Below are positions 1 to 8,933 of a stretch of 64,000 nucleotides of DNA, piece by piece. The notes under the pieces were generated by a model. That model had not been told where the DNA came from, searched no databases, and saw only the letters and a program-made list of their open reading frames with translations. Made by a program: the position numbers and the translations under genes. This DNA is from VAZQ01 sp035263865 (GTDB taxonomy: Bacteria > Pseudomonadota > Alphaproteobacteria > Rhizobiales > Xanthobacteraceae), in contig DATFQX010000214.1 of assembly GCA_035263865.1 (NCBI GenBank), forward strand, positions 1-64,000, in the 5' to 3' direction. Position 1 is the first letter of the stretch; each line of letters starts with the position of its first letter.

Positions 1-54
1 GACCATCGTCAGCCACCAGCATCCGGATCATGATTGATATGCTAGGATTGGATT

Positions 55-231
55 ATGCTCCGTTTCTTGGCAGAATTTCTGATCGTAGTGACCTCACTCG
101 GAGTGCCCCAAATAGTGATCGAGTGGTCCATCGAGTATCACTTCACCAAGGTTCAACCAAGGAGCATGGCCAAAAGGAAGCTTCGAAGACTGATCGAACG
201 AAACCGCAGGTTTGAGGAATCCAAGGAATGA
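55..231 (+). CDS. Small membrane protein overlapping the mutase start
   Basis: A 58-residue ORF with a hydrophobic N-terminal stretch (about residues 3-23, starting MLRFLAEFLIVVTSLG) followed by a strongly basic tail rich in Lys and Arg (about residues 38-58). This predicts one membrane segment with a cytoplasmic basic end. Its TGA stop overlaps the ATG of the methylmalonyl-CoA mutase as ATGA, the usual sign of translational coupling. No family is recognised. A weak purine-rich stretch (AGGATTGGA) precedes the ATG. It could be a leader peptide for the mutase or a true small protein. Confidence 0.5.
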   Translation: MLRFLAEFLIVVTSLGVPQIVIEWSIEYHFTKVQPRSMAKRKLRRLIERNRRFEESKE

Positions 232-2387
232 GCCGCATTCCCAATTTCGCCGATGTCGCCTTCGAGCGAACCGCAACCGGCGCGCCAACCGGCAGCGCCG
301 AGCCGTGGCTGACGCCCGAAGGCATTCCGGTCAAGCCGGCCTACAGCGAGGCCGATCTCGACGGCATCGACTTCCTCGACACCTGGCCCGGCATCGCGCC
401 CTATCTGCGCGGCCCCTACCCGACCATGTATATCAACCAGCCCTGGACGGTCAGGCAGTATGCCGGCTTCTCCACGGCGGAAGATTCCAACGCGTTCTAC
501 CGCCGCAACCTCGCCGCCGGGCAGAAGGGCCTTTCGGTCGCCTTCGACCTCGCCACCCACCGCGGCTACGACTCGGATCATCCGCGCGTCTCCGGTGACG
601 TCGGCATGGCCGGGGTCGCGATCGATTCCATCTACGACATGCGCACGCTGTTCGCGGGCATTCCGCTCGACCAGATGAGCGTGTCGATGACCATGAACGG
701 CGCGGTGTTGCCGGTGCTTGCACTCTACATCGTGGCGGCTGAGGAGCAGGGCGTAAGACCACACCAACTCTCAGGGACGATACAGAACGACATCCTCAAG
801 GAATTCATGGTGCGCAATACCTACATCTATCCCCCTGAGCCTTCGTTGCGCATCATCTCCGATATCTTCGCGTTCACCGCCTCGCACATGCCTAAGTTTA
901 ACTCGATATCGGTTTCCGGCTACCACATGCAGGAAGCAGGCGCGACGCAGGATCTCGAGCTGGGCTATACGCTGGCCGACGGCGTCGAATACGTGCGCGC
1001 TGGGCTCAGGGCCGGACTCAATGTCGATCAGTTCGCGCCGCGCATTTCATTTTTCTGGGCGATTGGCATGAACTTCTTCATGGAGGTGGCGAAGCTGCGT
1101 GCTGCGCGCCTGCTCTGGGCGAAGCTGATGAAACAGTTCGAGCCGACCGATGCGCGCTCGCTGTCGCTACGCACCCACTGCCAGACCTCTGGCTGGTCGC
1201 TCGCCGCACAAGACGTGTTCAACAACGTGGTCCGCACTGCGATCGAAGCAATGGCGGCGACGCAGGGCCAAACGCAATCCCTGCACACGAACGCGCTCGA
1301 CGAAGCGCTCGCGCTTCCGACCGACTTTTCCGCACGCATCGCGCGTAACACGCAGATCGTGCTGCAGCAGGAGAGCGGTACCACCCGCATCATCGATCCC
1401 TGGGGGGGCTCATTCTACGTCGAGCGCCTCACTTACGAGCTCGCCAGGGCCGCCTGGGGCCACATCCGAGAGGTCGAGGCGGTGGGCGGAATGGCCGAGG
1501 CGATCGAGGCGGGCCTGCCGAAGCTTCGCATCGAAGAAGCGGCGGCGAAGACCCAGGCGCGCATCGATTCCCGAGAGCAGGCGGTCATCGGCGTGAATAA
1601 GTATCGGCCCGAGCGGGAAGCACCGGTGCATCTGCTCAAGGTCGAGAACGCTGCCGTGCGTCAATTGCAAATTGAGAAGCTTTCGCGCCTCAAGCGCGAG
1701 CGCGATCCGAAGGTGGTCGAGGATGCGTTGTCGGCGTTGACCCGCAACGCTGCTGGCGGGAACGCCAACCTGCTCGCCCTCGCAATCGATGCCGCCCGCG
1801 CCAAGGCAACGGTGGGCGAAATCTCATACGCGCTGGAGCGGGTCTTCGGCCGTCATCGCGCGGAGATCAAAGCGATTACTGGCGTCTACAAGCGGGAGGT
1901 CGGCGCTATGTCGGAAGCCTTGGAGCGTGTGCAGAAGGTCGTCACCGAGTTTGAGGCCAATGAGGGTCGCCGGCCGCGCATCCTGGTCGCCAAGATTGGC
2001 CAGGATGGCCATGACCGCGGACAGAAGGTGATCGCGACCGCTTTCGCCGATCTCGGCTTCGACGTCGATATCGGTCCGCTATTCGCCACGCCGGAGGAGG
2101 CCGCGCGCCAGGCCGTAGAAAATGACGTCCACGTAGTCGGGGTATCATCGCTCGCAGCGGCGCATCTCACGCTCGTGCCGCAACTCAAGGCCGCGCTCGT
2201 CAAGGAGGGACGCGACGACATCATGATCGTGGTCGGCGGTGTGGTGCCACCCCAGGACAGTGAGGAGCTCAAACGTGCCGGCGCCGAGGCCATCTTTCCG
2301 CCGGGCACGGTGATCGCGGAAGCCGCCGTGACGCTGCTCCGCAAGCTCAACCAGCGTTTGGGACACGGACAGCAAGCCGCCGAGTGA
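228..2387 (+). CDS. scpA: Methylmalonyl-CoA mutase
   Basis: Adenosylcobalamin-dependent enzyme that interconverts methylmalonyl-CoA and succinyl-CoA, the last step of propionyl-CoA assimilation. At 719 residues it has the size of the single-chain homodimeric form. The N-terminal catalytic TIM barrel covers roughly residues 30-560 (TMYINQPWTVRQYAGFSTAE near residue 65 is the typical substrate-binding region). The C-terminal B12-binding domain holds the D-x-H-x-x-G motif at residues 593-598 (DGHDRG), with His595 as expected lower cobalt ligand. meaB lies 69 bp downstream on the same strand. The start overlaps the stop of the upstream small ORF. Identification is secure. Confidence 0.97.
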   Translation: MSRIPNFADVAFERTATGAPTGSAEPWLTPEGIPVKPAYSEADLDGIDFLDTWPGIAPYLRGPYPTMYINQPWTVRQYAGFSTAEDSNAFYRRNLAAGQKGLSVAFDLATHRGYDSDHPRVSGDVGMAGVAIDSIYDMRTLFAGIPLDQMSVSMTMNGAVLPVLALYIVAAEEQGVRPHQLSGTIQNDILKEFMVRNTYIYPPEPSLRIISDIFAFTASHMPKFNSISVSGYHMQEAGATQDLELGYTLADGVEYVRAGLRAGLNVDQFAPRISFFWAIGMNFFMEVAKLRAARLLWAKLMKQFEPTDARSLSLRTHCQTSGWSLAAQDVFNNVVRTAIEAMAATQGQTQSLHTNALDEALALPTDFSARIARNTQIVLQQESGTTRIIDPWGGSFYVERLTYELARAAWGHIREVEAVGGMAEAIEAGLPKLRIEEAAAKTQARIDSREQAVIGVNKYRPEREAPVHLLKVENAAVRQLQIEKLSRLKRERDPKVVEDALSALTRNAAGGNANLLALAIDAARAKATVGEISYALERVFGRHRAEIKAITGVYKREVGAMSEALERVQKVVTEFEANEGRRPRILVAKIGQDGHDRGQKVIATAFADLGFDVDIGPLFATPEEAARQAVENDVHVVGVSSLAAAHLTLVPQLKAALVKEGRDDIMIVVGGVVPPQDSEELKRAGAEAIFPPGTVIAEAAVTLLRKLNQRLGHGQQAAE

Positions 2388-2456
2388 TTAGACTCGTCCA
2401 TGCGATGGCCGCCCTATTTGCGGCCAACGCGCGGTCCCGCCGTCTGAAACACATTG

Positions 2457-3455
2457 ATGTCTTTACGTCGGCAGCCCACCATTCCTGATCTTGCGGATCT
2501 CGCGCGCGGCGTTCGTGCGCGCGAGCGCGCGGTTATCGCCCGCGCGATCACCCTCATGGAGAGCCGCCGCTATGATCATCAAAAGGCCGCTCGGCACCTG
2601 GTGCAAGAGCTTCTGCCCTCGACCGGCAAGGCGATCCGCGTCGGCATCACCGGCGCACCGGGCGTGGGCAAGTCGACCACCATCGATGCCCTGGGCACGT
2701 TTCTCACCGACAAGGGCTGCAAGGTCGCGGTCCTTGCCGTCGACCCCTCCTCCGCGCGCAGCGGCGGCTCGATTCTCGCAGACAAGACCCGGATGCCGCG
2801 GCTCAGCAGCGACAGCAACGCCTTCGTGCGCCCCTCGCCCGCCTCCGGGACCCTGGGCGGCGTCGCCGCAAAGACGCGGGAATCGATGCTGATCTGCGAG
2901 GCAGCGGGCTACGATGTGGTGCTGGTCGAGACCATCGGCACGGGCCAGTCAGAGACCATGGTCGCCGATATGACCGACTTTTTCCTGGTACTGATGTTGC
3001 CCGGCGCTGGGGACGAGCTACAAGGCCTCAAAAAAGGCGTGGTCGAGATCGCGGACATGATTGCCATTAACAAAGCCGACGGCGACAACATCGAGCGCGC
3101 CAACGTCGCCGCCGCCGAATACCGCGCCGCCCTGCATATCCTCAAGCCCCACTCCCCGAATTGGTCGCCGTCCGTCGTGACTTATTCAGCGCTGACCGGT
3201 GCCGGGATTGCGGAACTGTGGGATACCGTTCTCGCGCACCGCGAGCGCATGAGCAAAGCCGGCGAGCTCGAGGCGCGGCGACGCGAGCAGCAGGTAAAAT
3301 GGATGTGGGCGATGCTCGAACAGCGCGTGTTCGCACGACTGAAATCCGACCCGACCCTCAAAGCCAAGCTTCCGCGCATCGAGGCTGCCGTCGCGGCTGG
3401 GCGGATGTCGCCCGCCGTAGCCGTAGACGAGATCGCCGTCGTGCTCGGCGTTTAG
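2457..3455 (+). CDS. meaB: Methylmalonyl-CoA mutase-associated GTPase MeaB
   Basis: G3E-type P-loop GTPase that protects methylmalonyl-CoA mutase and gates cofactor loading. The Walker A motif GAPGVGKS is at about residues 66-73; DPSS, ETIGTGQSE and the NKAD guanine-specificity motif follow in the expected order. It is 332 residues from the ATG at 2457; a TTG one codon earlier is possible. The short gap after the mutase contains a GC hairpin (GGCCGC/GCGGCC, about 2407-2425) without a T-run, so the two genes are probably one transcript. Older databases call this family ArgK; the neighbour settles the role. Confidence 0.96.
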   Translation: MSLRRQPTIPDLADLARGVRARERAVIARAITLMESRRYDHQKAARHLVQELLPSTGKAIRVGITGAPGVGKSTTIDALGTFLTDKGCKVAVLAVDPSSARSGGSILADKTRMPRLSSDSNAFVRPSPASGTLGGVAAKTRESMLICEAAGYDVVLVETIGTGQSETMVADMTDFFLVLMLPGAGDELQGLKKGVVEIADMIAINKADGDNIERANVAAAEYRAALHILKPHSPNWSPSVVTYSALTGAGIAELWDTVLAHRERMSKAGELEARRREQQVKWMWAMLEQRVFARLKSDPTLKAKLPRIEAAVAAGRMSPAVAVDEIAVVLGV

Positions 3456-3553
3456 CGAAACGGCCGCCATTCACGCAAAGCGGCGCGGCGAAGTATCGTC
3501 CGGTCGCGGGGGTCCCCTCTCGCGCGGAAAGCCACTTGTCCAGCACAGGATGA

Positions 3554-4177
3554 ATGACGGCCACGATCCTCATCACCGGCTTCGGTCCCTTTCCCGGCGC
3601 CCCATTCAATCCCAGCGAGCCGCTGGCACTCGAGCTGGCGCGGCGGCGGCACCCTGCCTTCGGCAGCGTGCGGCGCGTCGCGCACGTCTTCCGCGTGACC
3701 TATGAGGCGATCGACCATGAGCTGCCGGAGTTGATCGCGCGCGAAAAACCAGTGGCGCTCGTCATGTTCGGGCTTGCAACACGTACCAAGTATGTGCGGA
3801 TCGAAACGCGTGCGCGCAATGTGCTCACGCGCGTTGTGCCCGACGCCGACGGGCAAATCCCCATGGCCAGCGCCATCGCCCGAGCAGCGCCCACGACCCT
3901 GTCGTTACGAGCGCCCGCGCAGCGGCTGCTGATGGCCGCACTGGCGACCGGCATGCCGGCCGTGCTCTCTCATGATGCCGGCCAATATCTTTGCAACTAT
4001 CTGTGCTGGCGGGCCGCCGAAGCCACCCGTGCGGGCGCGCTGCGGCTGGCCGCATTCATCCATGTTCCGGGGGTGCGCCGCCTGGGCGTCCACCAACGCG
4101 GCTTGCCATTGACCCTCGATGATCTCACGCGGGCCGGTGAGGCCATCGTGCGGGCCGCGCTCGCCAGCGCGCGCTGA
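3554..4177 (+). CDS. Pyroglutamyl-peptidase I-like protein (peptidase C15)
   Basis: Cytoplasmic cysteine peptidase family that removes N-terminal pyroglutamate. The 207-residue chain begins with the family signature ILITGFGPFPGAPFNPSE. A plausible catalytic triad is visible: Glu84 (RIETRARN), Cys147 (DAGQYLCNYLCW) and His170 (AFIHVPG). The region around the Cys departs from the usual AGTYVCN, and the enzyme is a divergent member as found in Rhizobiales, so substrate specificity is not certain. It follows meaB by about 100 bp but has no obvious functional tie to it. Confidence 0.85.
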   Translation: MTATILITGFGPFPGAPFNPSEPLALELARRRHPAFGSVRRVAHVFRVTYEAIDHELPELIAREKPVALVMFGLATRTKYVRIETRARNVLTRVVPDADGQIPMASAIARAAPTTLSLRAPAQRLLMAALATGMPAVLSHDAGQYLCNYLCWRAAEATRAGALRLAAFIHVPGVRRLGVHQRGLPLTLDDLTRAGEAIVRAALASAR

Positions 4178-4290
4178 TCTGTGGGGGTTTGTTGCGCGAT
4201 TTTCATGTGCCGCCGTGACGCATTGCCGTTGCACGTGGGAGGTGGCACACGCCATATTTTGGACCGCAAACCTGGTTCTCGTTCCAATCC

Positions 4291-5067
4291 ATGCGCCAAG
4301 TCATTCGAAAAGTGCTGCTCGGAATCTTTGTCCTTTTCCTGCTTCCCCTCGCAGTCCACGCGGCGCTCTATGCCGGCAAGGACCGCCCCGCAAGCTTCCG
4401 CGACGCCGATTGGTCAAGCGTCGGGATGCTGCGGCCGCCGGACAGTGAGCGCGAGGCGAGGTTCCTCGTTTTCACTAGCCGTACCGGCCGCTGGAAAGGC
4501 ATTTTCGCCGTGCACAGCTGGATCGCATTCAAGCCCGAGAACGCCACCAGCTGGAGCCGCTACGACGTGGTCGGATGGGGCCAGCCGGTGCGCACCAATG
4601 GCTGGGCGGCGGACGGACGTTGGTTCGGCGATACGCCACGCGTTCTGGTAGATGTGCGGGGATCTGCCGCAACGGCGATTATTCCAAGGGTCAAAGCGGC
4701 GATTGCGGCCTATAGCTACAGTCATTTCGGCGACTACCGCATCTGGCCGGGACCGAACAGCAACACCTTCACCGCCACTGTGTTGCGGGCCGTGCCGGAA
4801 CTCGAGACGACCCTGCCATCGAACGCCGTGGGCAAGGATTTCCGCGCTTATCCTTACGTGGGGCTCACCGATAGCGGCACAGGTGTTGAAGCTTCACTGT
4901 GGGGTGTTCTTGGCGTGAAGTTCGGTTGGGTTGAGGGGGTCGAGTTGAACTTTCTCGGCCTGGTCGCAGGTTTTGATCTGCGCCATCCCGGCGTGAAGCT
5001 TCCGGGTTTCGGCCGCATCGGCGTGGATGACGGGACGGCGATTGCCGCGCCTGCGAGGGCGAAATGA
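4291..5067 (+). CDS. DUF3750 domain protein
   Basis: A 258-residue protein with an N-terminal hydrophobic segment (about residues 8-24, LLGIFVLFLLPLAVHAALYA) that may be a signal anchor, followed by a periplasmic-looking domain. Motifs such as KGIFAVHSWIAFKPE, WSRYDVVGWG and YRIWPGPNSNTF match the DUF3750 family as I recall it. Function is unknown. It stands alone between the C15 peptidase and the glycosyltransferase pair, with 113 bp upstream and 172 bp downstream. Confidence 0.75.
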   Translation: MRQVIRKVLLGIFVLFLLPLAVHAALYAGKDRPASFRDADWSSVGMLRPPDSEREARFLVFTSRTGRWKGIFAVHSWIAFKPENATSWSRYDVVGWGQPVRTNGWAADGRWFGDTPRVLVDVRGSAATAIIPRVKAAIAAYSYSHFGDYRIWPGPNSNTFTATVLRAVPELETTLPSNAVGKDFRAYPYVGLTDSGTGVEASLWGVLGVKFGWVEGVELNFLGLVAGFDLRHPGVKLPGFGRIGVDDGTAIAAPARAK

Positions 5068-5239
5068 CGTGCGCGCCTCCAGGCAACGGCGCGCATAATT
5101 CCGCACGGTGACTCATCCTGGCAGCAGCCAGCTCCGCTCGACATCTCTCACGCGCTTTTGTCCGGGAGCGGCCCCGTGCTATCTGTCCGGAGTGTCGCGG
5201 TGGAGCAGAAGCGCCGTTTAGACGCGGCGCCATGTCACT

Positions 5240-5923
5240 ATGGCAAGACTCACGATTATCATGCCGGTGCTCAACGAAAGCGAACGGATCGTTGCAGCGC
5301 TCGAAGCGGTTGCCGACCTGCGGGCGCGCGGCACCGAAGTGATCGTCGTCGACGGCGGCAGTCGTGACGCCACCGTCCAGCTGGCACGACTCGGCGCGGA
5401 CCATGTCTTGTCCGCGCCCCAGGGGCGAGCGTTGCAAATGAATGCCGGCGCAGAGAGGGCCTCCGGCGACGTACTTCTGTTTCTTCACGCCGATACGCGG
5501 CTTCCGGCCGGTGCCGACCGAATTGTATTGAATGGCCTCAAACGGTCCGGACGTGCGTGGGGCCGCTTCGACGTCAAGATCGACAGCCGTTTACGACTGT
5601 TGTCCTTCGTTGGCTTGCTGATGAACCTGCGCTCGCGCCTCTCCGGCATCGCAACCGGCGATCAGGCGATCTTCGTGTGCCGCGCGGCGTTCCAGACGGT
5701 CGGCGGCTTTCCCGCTATTGGCTTGATGGAAGACATCGCGCTGTCCAAGCAGCTCAAGACTGTGAGTAGACCGCTGTGCCTGGGCGAATCGGTCATCACC
5801 TCCGGCCGGCGGTGGGAGAAGAGCGGCATACTCAACACGATCGCCCTAATGTGGCGGCTGCGGCTCGCCTATTTTTTCGGTGCCGATCCGAACAAGCTCG
5901 CGCAGCACTACCGTTATGAATGA
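5240..5923 (+). CDS. TIGR04283-type family 2 glycosyltransferase
   Basis: GT-A fold glycosyltransferase of 227 residues. The N-terminus LTIIMPVLNESERI and the nucleotide-binding LLFLHADTRLP near residue 85 (in place of DxD) are typical, as are GDQAIFVCR and GLMEDIALSKQLK. The family name associates it with arsenosugar biosynthesis, but no arsenic gene is nearby, so the substrate is open. The end overlaps the next gene by 8 nt, indicating co-translation. The two are commonly neighbours, so they probably act in one glycosylation pathway. Confidence 0.88.
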   Translation: MARLTIIMPVLNESERIVAALEAVADLRARGTEVIVVDGGSRDATVQLARLGADHVLSAPQGRALQMNAGAERASGDVLLFLHADTRLPAGADRIVLNGLKRSGRAWGRFDVKIDSRLRLLSFVGLLMNLRSRLSGIATGDQAIFVCRAAFQTVGGFPAIGLMEDIALSKQLKTVSRPLCLGESVITSGRRWEKSGILNTIALMWRLRLAYFFGADPNKLAQHYRYE

Positions 5924-6542
5924 GCCGGTCGCGGTAGCGGTTCTCGCGAAAGCGCCGCTACCTGGTTTCGCAAAAACTCGGCTCATTCCCGTCTTGGGCG
6001 CCGAGGGTGCCGCCTTGTTGCAGGCGCGCCTGGTGGAGCGCACCGTTGCAACGGCCTGTGCTGCTCGCCTTGGCCCGGTGACCTTGTGGGCGGCCCCTGA
6101 CGAGAACCACCCGCTGTTTCAGGCGATCGGGGCGCGCTTTGGGATCGCACTTGCCCGCCAGGACAACGGCGACCTCGGCGCACGGATGCTGACTGCGATG
6201 GCGGCCGCAAATGTGCCGACACTCGTCATTGGCACGGATTGCCCAGTCCTTACGTCCGACCATTTGCGCCAGGCGGCGGGCGTTCTAGGCGTCGGATCCG
6301 ATGCAGTCATCATTCCAGCGGAGGACGGCGGCTACGTCCTGATCGGGATGCGGATGCCCACCCGGGCCGTTTTTTCGGACATGCGCTGGGGCGCCCCGAG
6401 CATAATGGACGAGACGCGACGTCGTTTCAAAGAGCTCGGACTGACCTGGCGAGAGCCGGTCGCGCTTTGGGACTTGGACGTGCCCGAGGACCTCGCCCGA
6501 TTGCGGGGCACTGACCTGGTCCATCTGATTCCATCGCGATAG
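5916..6542 (+). CDS. TIGR04282-type glycosyltransferase
   Basis: A 208-residue member of the DUF2064/TIGR04282 family, related to nucleotidyltransferase-like GT-A enzymes. Motifs: VAVLAKAPLPGFAKTRLIPVLG at the N-terminus, LVIGTDCPVLT in the middle and PAEDGGYVLIGMR towards the C-terminus. The ATG at 5916 is chosen because it begins the conserved block and overlaps the previous gene by 8 nt; an upstream ATG at 5880 would add twelve unconserved residues. Partner of the TIGR04283 protein. Substrate unknown. Confidence 0.87.
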   Translation: MNEPVAVAVLAKAPLPGFAKTRLIPVLGAEGAALLQARLVERTVATACAARLGPVTLWAAPDENHPLFQAIGARFGIALARQDNGDLGARMLTAMAAANVPTLVIGTDCPVLTSDHLRQAAGVLGVGSDAVIIPAEDGGYVLIGMRMPTRAVFSDMRWGAPSIMDETRRRFKELGLTWREPVALWDLDVPEDLARLRGTDLVHLIPSR

Positions 6543-6566
6543 CCGCACGCACCGGCGCGATCATAG

Positions 6567-7412
6567 TCAATAGAGCCGGATCAATGTCAGCCCAGCAACG
6601 ATCATCAATGCCGCGGCAACACGGCCGGCGCGGAGTGGCTCCTTGAGAAAGAGGATGGCGATCAGTGCGCCGAAGAGAACACTTGTTTCGCGCAGCGCAG
6701 CCACGATCGCGATCGGAGCCACTGTCATCGCCCAAATCGCGATACCGTAAGAGCCGAGCTGCAGCGTGCCGCCAGCGAGCCCAAGGCGCCACTGACGTCG
6801 CATCGCGGCAATCACCTCAGGTCCGCGTCGAGCGAGCGCGTAGATCACCATGACGGGGCCGATCCCCATGAAAAGCGTGACCGAGTAGGCGTTAGCGCCC
6901 GCTGCGCGCCGTGCGCCCACGCCATCCACCACCGAATAGGCGCAAATCGTAAGCGCGGTAAACAATGCAAACCCGACTGCCTTCCAATCGAGCCGGGTGA
7001 GGTCGCGACCGCCCCGCAGTGACAGCAACATGACTCCCGCGACCAGCAGAATGATGCCGCTCCAGCCAGCAAGGCCGAGCCGCTCACCAACGAACGCGGT
7101 GGTTACGATCGCGGTCATCAGCGGCGCCGACCCGCGGGCGATCGGATAGACCTGCCCCATGTCGCCGGCACGGTAGCTTTCGATTAGTGCGGCAAAGTAC
7201 ACGAGGTGGATCAGTACCGACGCGCCGCACCACGGCCATGCGGCGCCAGCGGGAAACCCAACCGCCGGCAAGAATGCAGCCGCAACGATCGCCGCACCGA
7301 TTGAAATCAAGACCGTGGTCGCCAGCGGATCGAGCCCGGCCTTGATTGTTGCGTTCCAACCGGCATGGCAGGCGGCGGCAAGCAGCACGGCGGTAAAGAC
7401 GACTGGGTCCAT
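6567..7412 (-). CDS. EamA/DMT-family transporter
   Basis: Integral membrane protein of 281 residues with about ten hydrophobic segments and an internal two-fold repeat, as in the drug/metabolite transporter superfamily. The start at 7412 (MDPVVFTAVLLAAACHAGWN) gives the usual N-terminus; upstream in-frame codons are arginine-rich and unlikely to be translated. The substrate cannot be predicted. The gene begins 25 bp after the stop of the flavin reductase at 7438-8538 on the same strand, so they are probably co-transcribed. Confidence 0.85.
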   Translation of the reverse strand: MDPVVFTAVLLAAACHAGWNATIKAGLDPLATTVLISIGAAIVAAAFLPAVGFPAGAAWPWCGASVLIHLVYFAALIESYRAGDMGQVYPIARGSAPLMTAIVTTAFVGERLGLAGWSGIILLVAGVMLLSLRGGRDLTRLDWKAVGFALFTALTICAYSVVDGVGARRAAGANAYSVTLFMGIGPVMVIYALARRGPEVIAAMRRQWRLGLAGGTLQLGSYGIAIWAMTVAPIAIVAALRETSVLFGALIAILFLKEPLRAGRVAAALMIVAGLTLIRLY

Positions 7413-7437
7413 GGCGGGGAATTTCGAGCCGCGTGCA

Positions 7438-8538
7438 TCAATCCCGGAACGCTGCCCCCGCCCACACCTTCGGCGCAGCGCGCTGGTATTGCTTGGGGCG
7501 GGCGACCTCCGCGCCGAGCACATGCGCGGCGCGCCAGCCCCAATGGGGATCGTCGACCATAGCCCGCGCCAGGGCCACCATATCGGCCTTACCCTCGGCG
7601 ATGATCGCCTCGGCCTGCTTCGGCGCGGCGATCAGCCCGACCGTGCGCGTCACGATGCCGGCCTCGCGCTTTACCTTCTCGGCGAACTGGACATTGGTAT
7701 TAGCAACCAGGATCGGGCGCGCGTCGGCGCTGATCCCGCCCGAGGAGATGCAGACGAAGTCAACCCCCACCGCCTTCAGCGCCCGAGCAAAAGCGGCTGC
7801 ATCGTCTGGAGTGAGCCCGCCCTCGACCCAATCATTGCCGGTGATGCGCGCTCCGAGCGGCATGCTGCGGGGCATCGCACCACGCACTGCCCGCGCGATT
7901 TCGAGGGGATAGCGCATCCGCGCTGGCAGTGAGCCTCCATAACCATCGCTGCGCTTGTTGGAGATCGGGGAGAGGAAACTGTGGATGAGGTAGCCGTGCG
8001 CTCCATGTAACTCGATGGCATCGAAACCGATGCGGATCGCGCGCTTTGCCGCATCGACAAAGCCATCGCGCACACGCTCCATGTCCTCACTCGTCATCTC
8101 GCGCGGCAGCGGCCAATCGGCTCCGAACGGGATCGCCGACGGGGCGATGATCTGCCAAGCATCCTCAGCCGGCGCGAGCGGCTGTCCCCCCTCCCATGGC
8201 CGCCGCGCAGAGGCCTTTCGCCCGGCATGAGCGAGCTGGATGCCGAGCTTGGCGGTGCCGTAGCGCCGGCAGTGGGCGATGACGCGGGCAAGCGCAGCTT
8301 CGCAGTCGTCAGAGTAAAGTCCGAGGCAGCCGTGGCTGATGCGCCCACGGCGCTCGATGCCCGTGGCCTCGACTACGAGCAGCGCCGCCCCGGAATTGGC
8401 GAGCATACCGAGGTGGTTGAGGTGCCAGTCGGACGCCGCCCCGTCATCGGCGCTGTACTGGCACATCGGCGAAACAACGATGCGGTTGGCGAGTTCGAGA
8501 TCAGCGAGGCGTACAGGAGAAAACAGAGCGCTGGTCAT
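7438..8538 (-). CDS. Old yellow enzyme-type NADH:flavin oxidoreductase (YqjM-like)
   Basis: FMN-dependent ene-reductase of 366 residues that reduces activated C=C bonds of enones, using NAD(P)H. The YqjM-class Cys26 (SPMCQYSA) that tunes the flavin potential is present, as are QLAHAGRK, the HGAHGYLIHSFLSP active-site segment and the C-terminal ALARAMVDDP flavin phosphate loop. The physiological substrate is unknown. It is the first gene of a probable two-gene unit with the EamA transporter. Confidence 0.92.
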   Translation of the reverse strand: MTSALFSPVRLADLELANRIVVSPMCQYSADDGAASDWHLNHLGMLANSGAALLVVEATGIERRGRISHGCLGLYSDDCEAALARVIAHCRRYGTAKLGIQLAHAGRKASARRPWEGGQPLAPAEDAWQIIAPSAIPFGADWPLPREMTSEDMERVRDGFVDAAKRAIRIGFDAIELHGAHGYLIHSFLSPISNKRSDGYGGSLPARMRYPLEIARAVRGAMPRSMPLGARITGNDWVEGGLTPDDAAAFARALKAVGVDFVCISSGGISADARPILVANTNVQFAEKVKREAGIVTRTVGLIAAPKQAEAIIAEGKADMVALARAMVDDPHWGWRAAHVLGAEVARPKQYQRAAPKVWAGAAFRD

Positions 8539-8669
8539 GTTAGACGCGTCGATTGAAAACCCAGGACAAAGCGAAGTGCACCATAAGGAATGACGCAGCG
8601 TCCCGGAAGCATTTGCGGTGCTGTTGTGACGTCCGAGCGGGCTGAATAGGGACTGAAGGAGGGAGTACT

Positions 8670-8933
8670 TTAGGCCGCTGTGCGGGCCTTGTCCGTCGAC
8701 ACGGAAGGCTCGTCCGCCTCCATTTCATCGGCGGGCGGCGGAGCAATCCCGGCCCATCTGTCGCTCAAGCGAATCGCCTCGCGTAGCCGATAGAGGAACT
8801 GTGTCTTGCTGTAGTAATGCTTCCAGCGCCCGCTCTCATAAAGCTCGAGAAAGTGCGCACGGCGACGCTCGGCAAGCGCGCGCCATTTCTGGGCGACCGC
8901 CTGGAATGCATGTGCGGGTAGCCGCGCCGACAT
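8670..8933 (-). CDS. TIGR03809 family protein
   Basis: An 87-residue protein with the family core KWRALAERRRAHFLELYESG followed by RWKHYY, matching a small family that I know mainly from Bradyrhizobium and relatives. It is predicted cytoplasmic and helical, and function is unknown. The start at 8933 (MSARLPAHAFQ) begins the conserved region; the in-frame extension upstream, to 9419, crosses a terminator-like hairpin and looks non-coding. It is a useful taxonomic marker for the window. Confidence 0.75.
   Translation of the reverse strand: MSARLPAHAFQAVAQKWRALAERRRAHFLELYESGRWKHYYSKTQFLYRLREAIRLSDRWAGIAPPPADEMEADEPSVSTDKARTAA

Noticed and set aside
153..767. A 204-residue minus-strand ORF
   Set aside because: Antisense of the methylmalonyl-CoA mutase gene in high-GC DNA; no family resemblance.
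2407..2425. Terminator between the mutase gene and meaB
   Set aside because: A GGCCGC/GCGGCC hairpin exists but no T-run follows, and the two genes are functionally linked.
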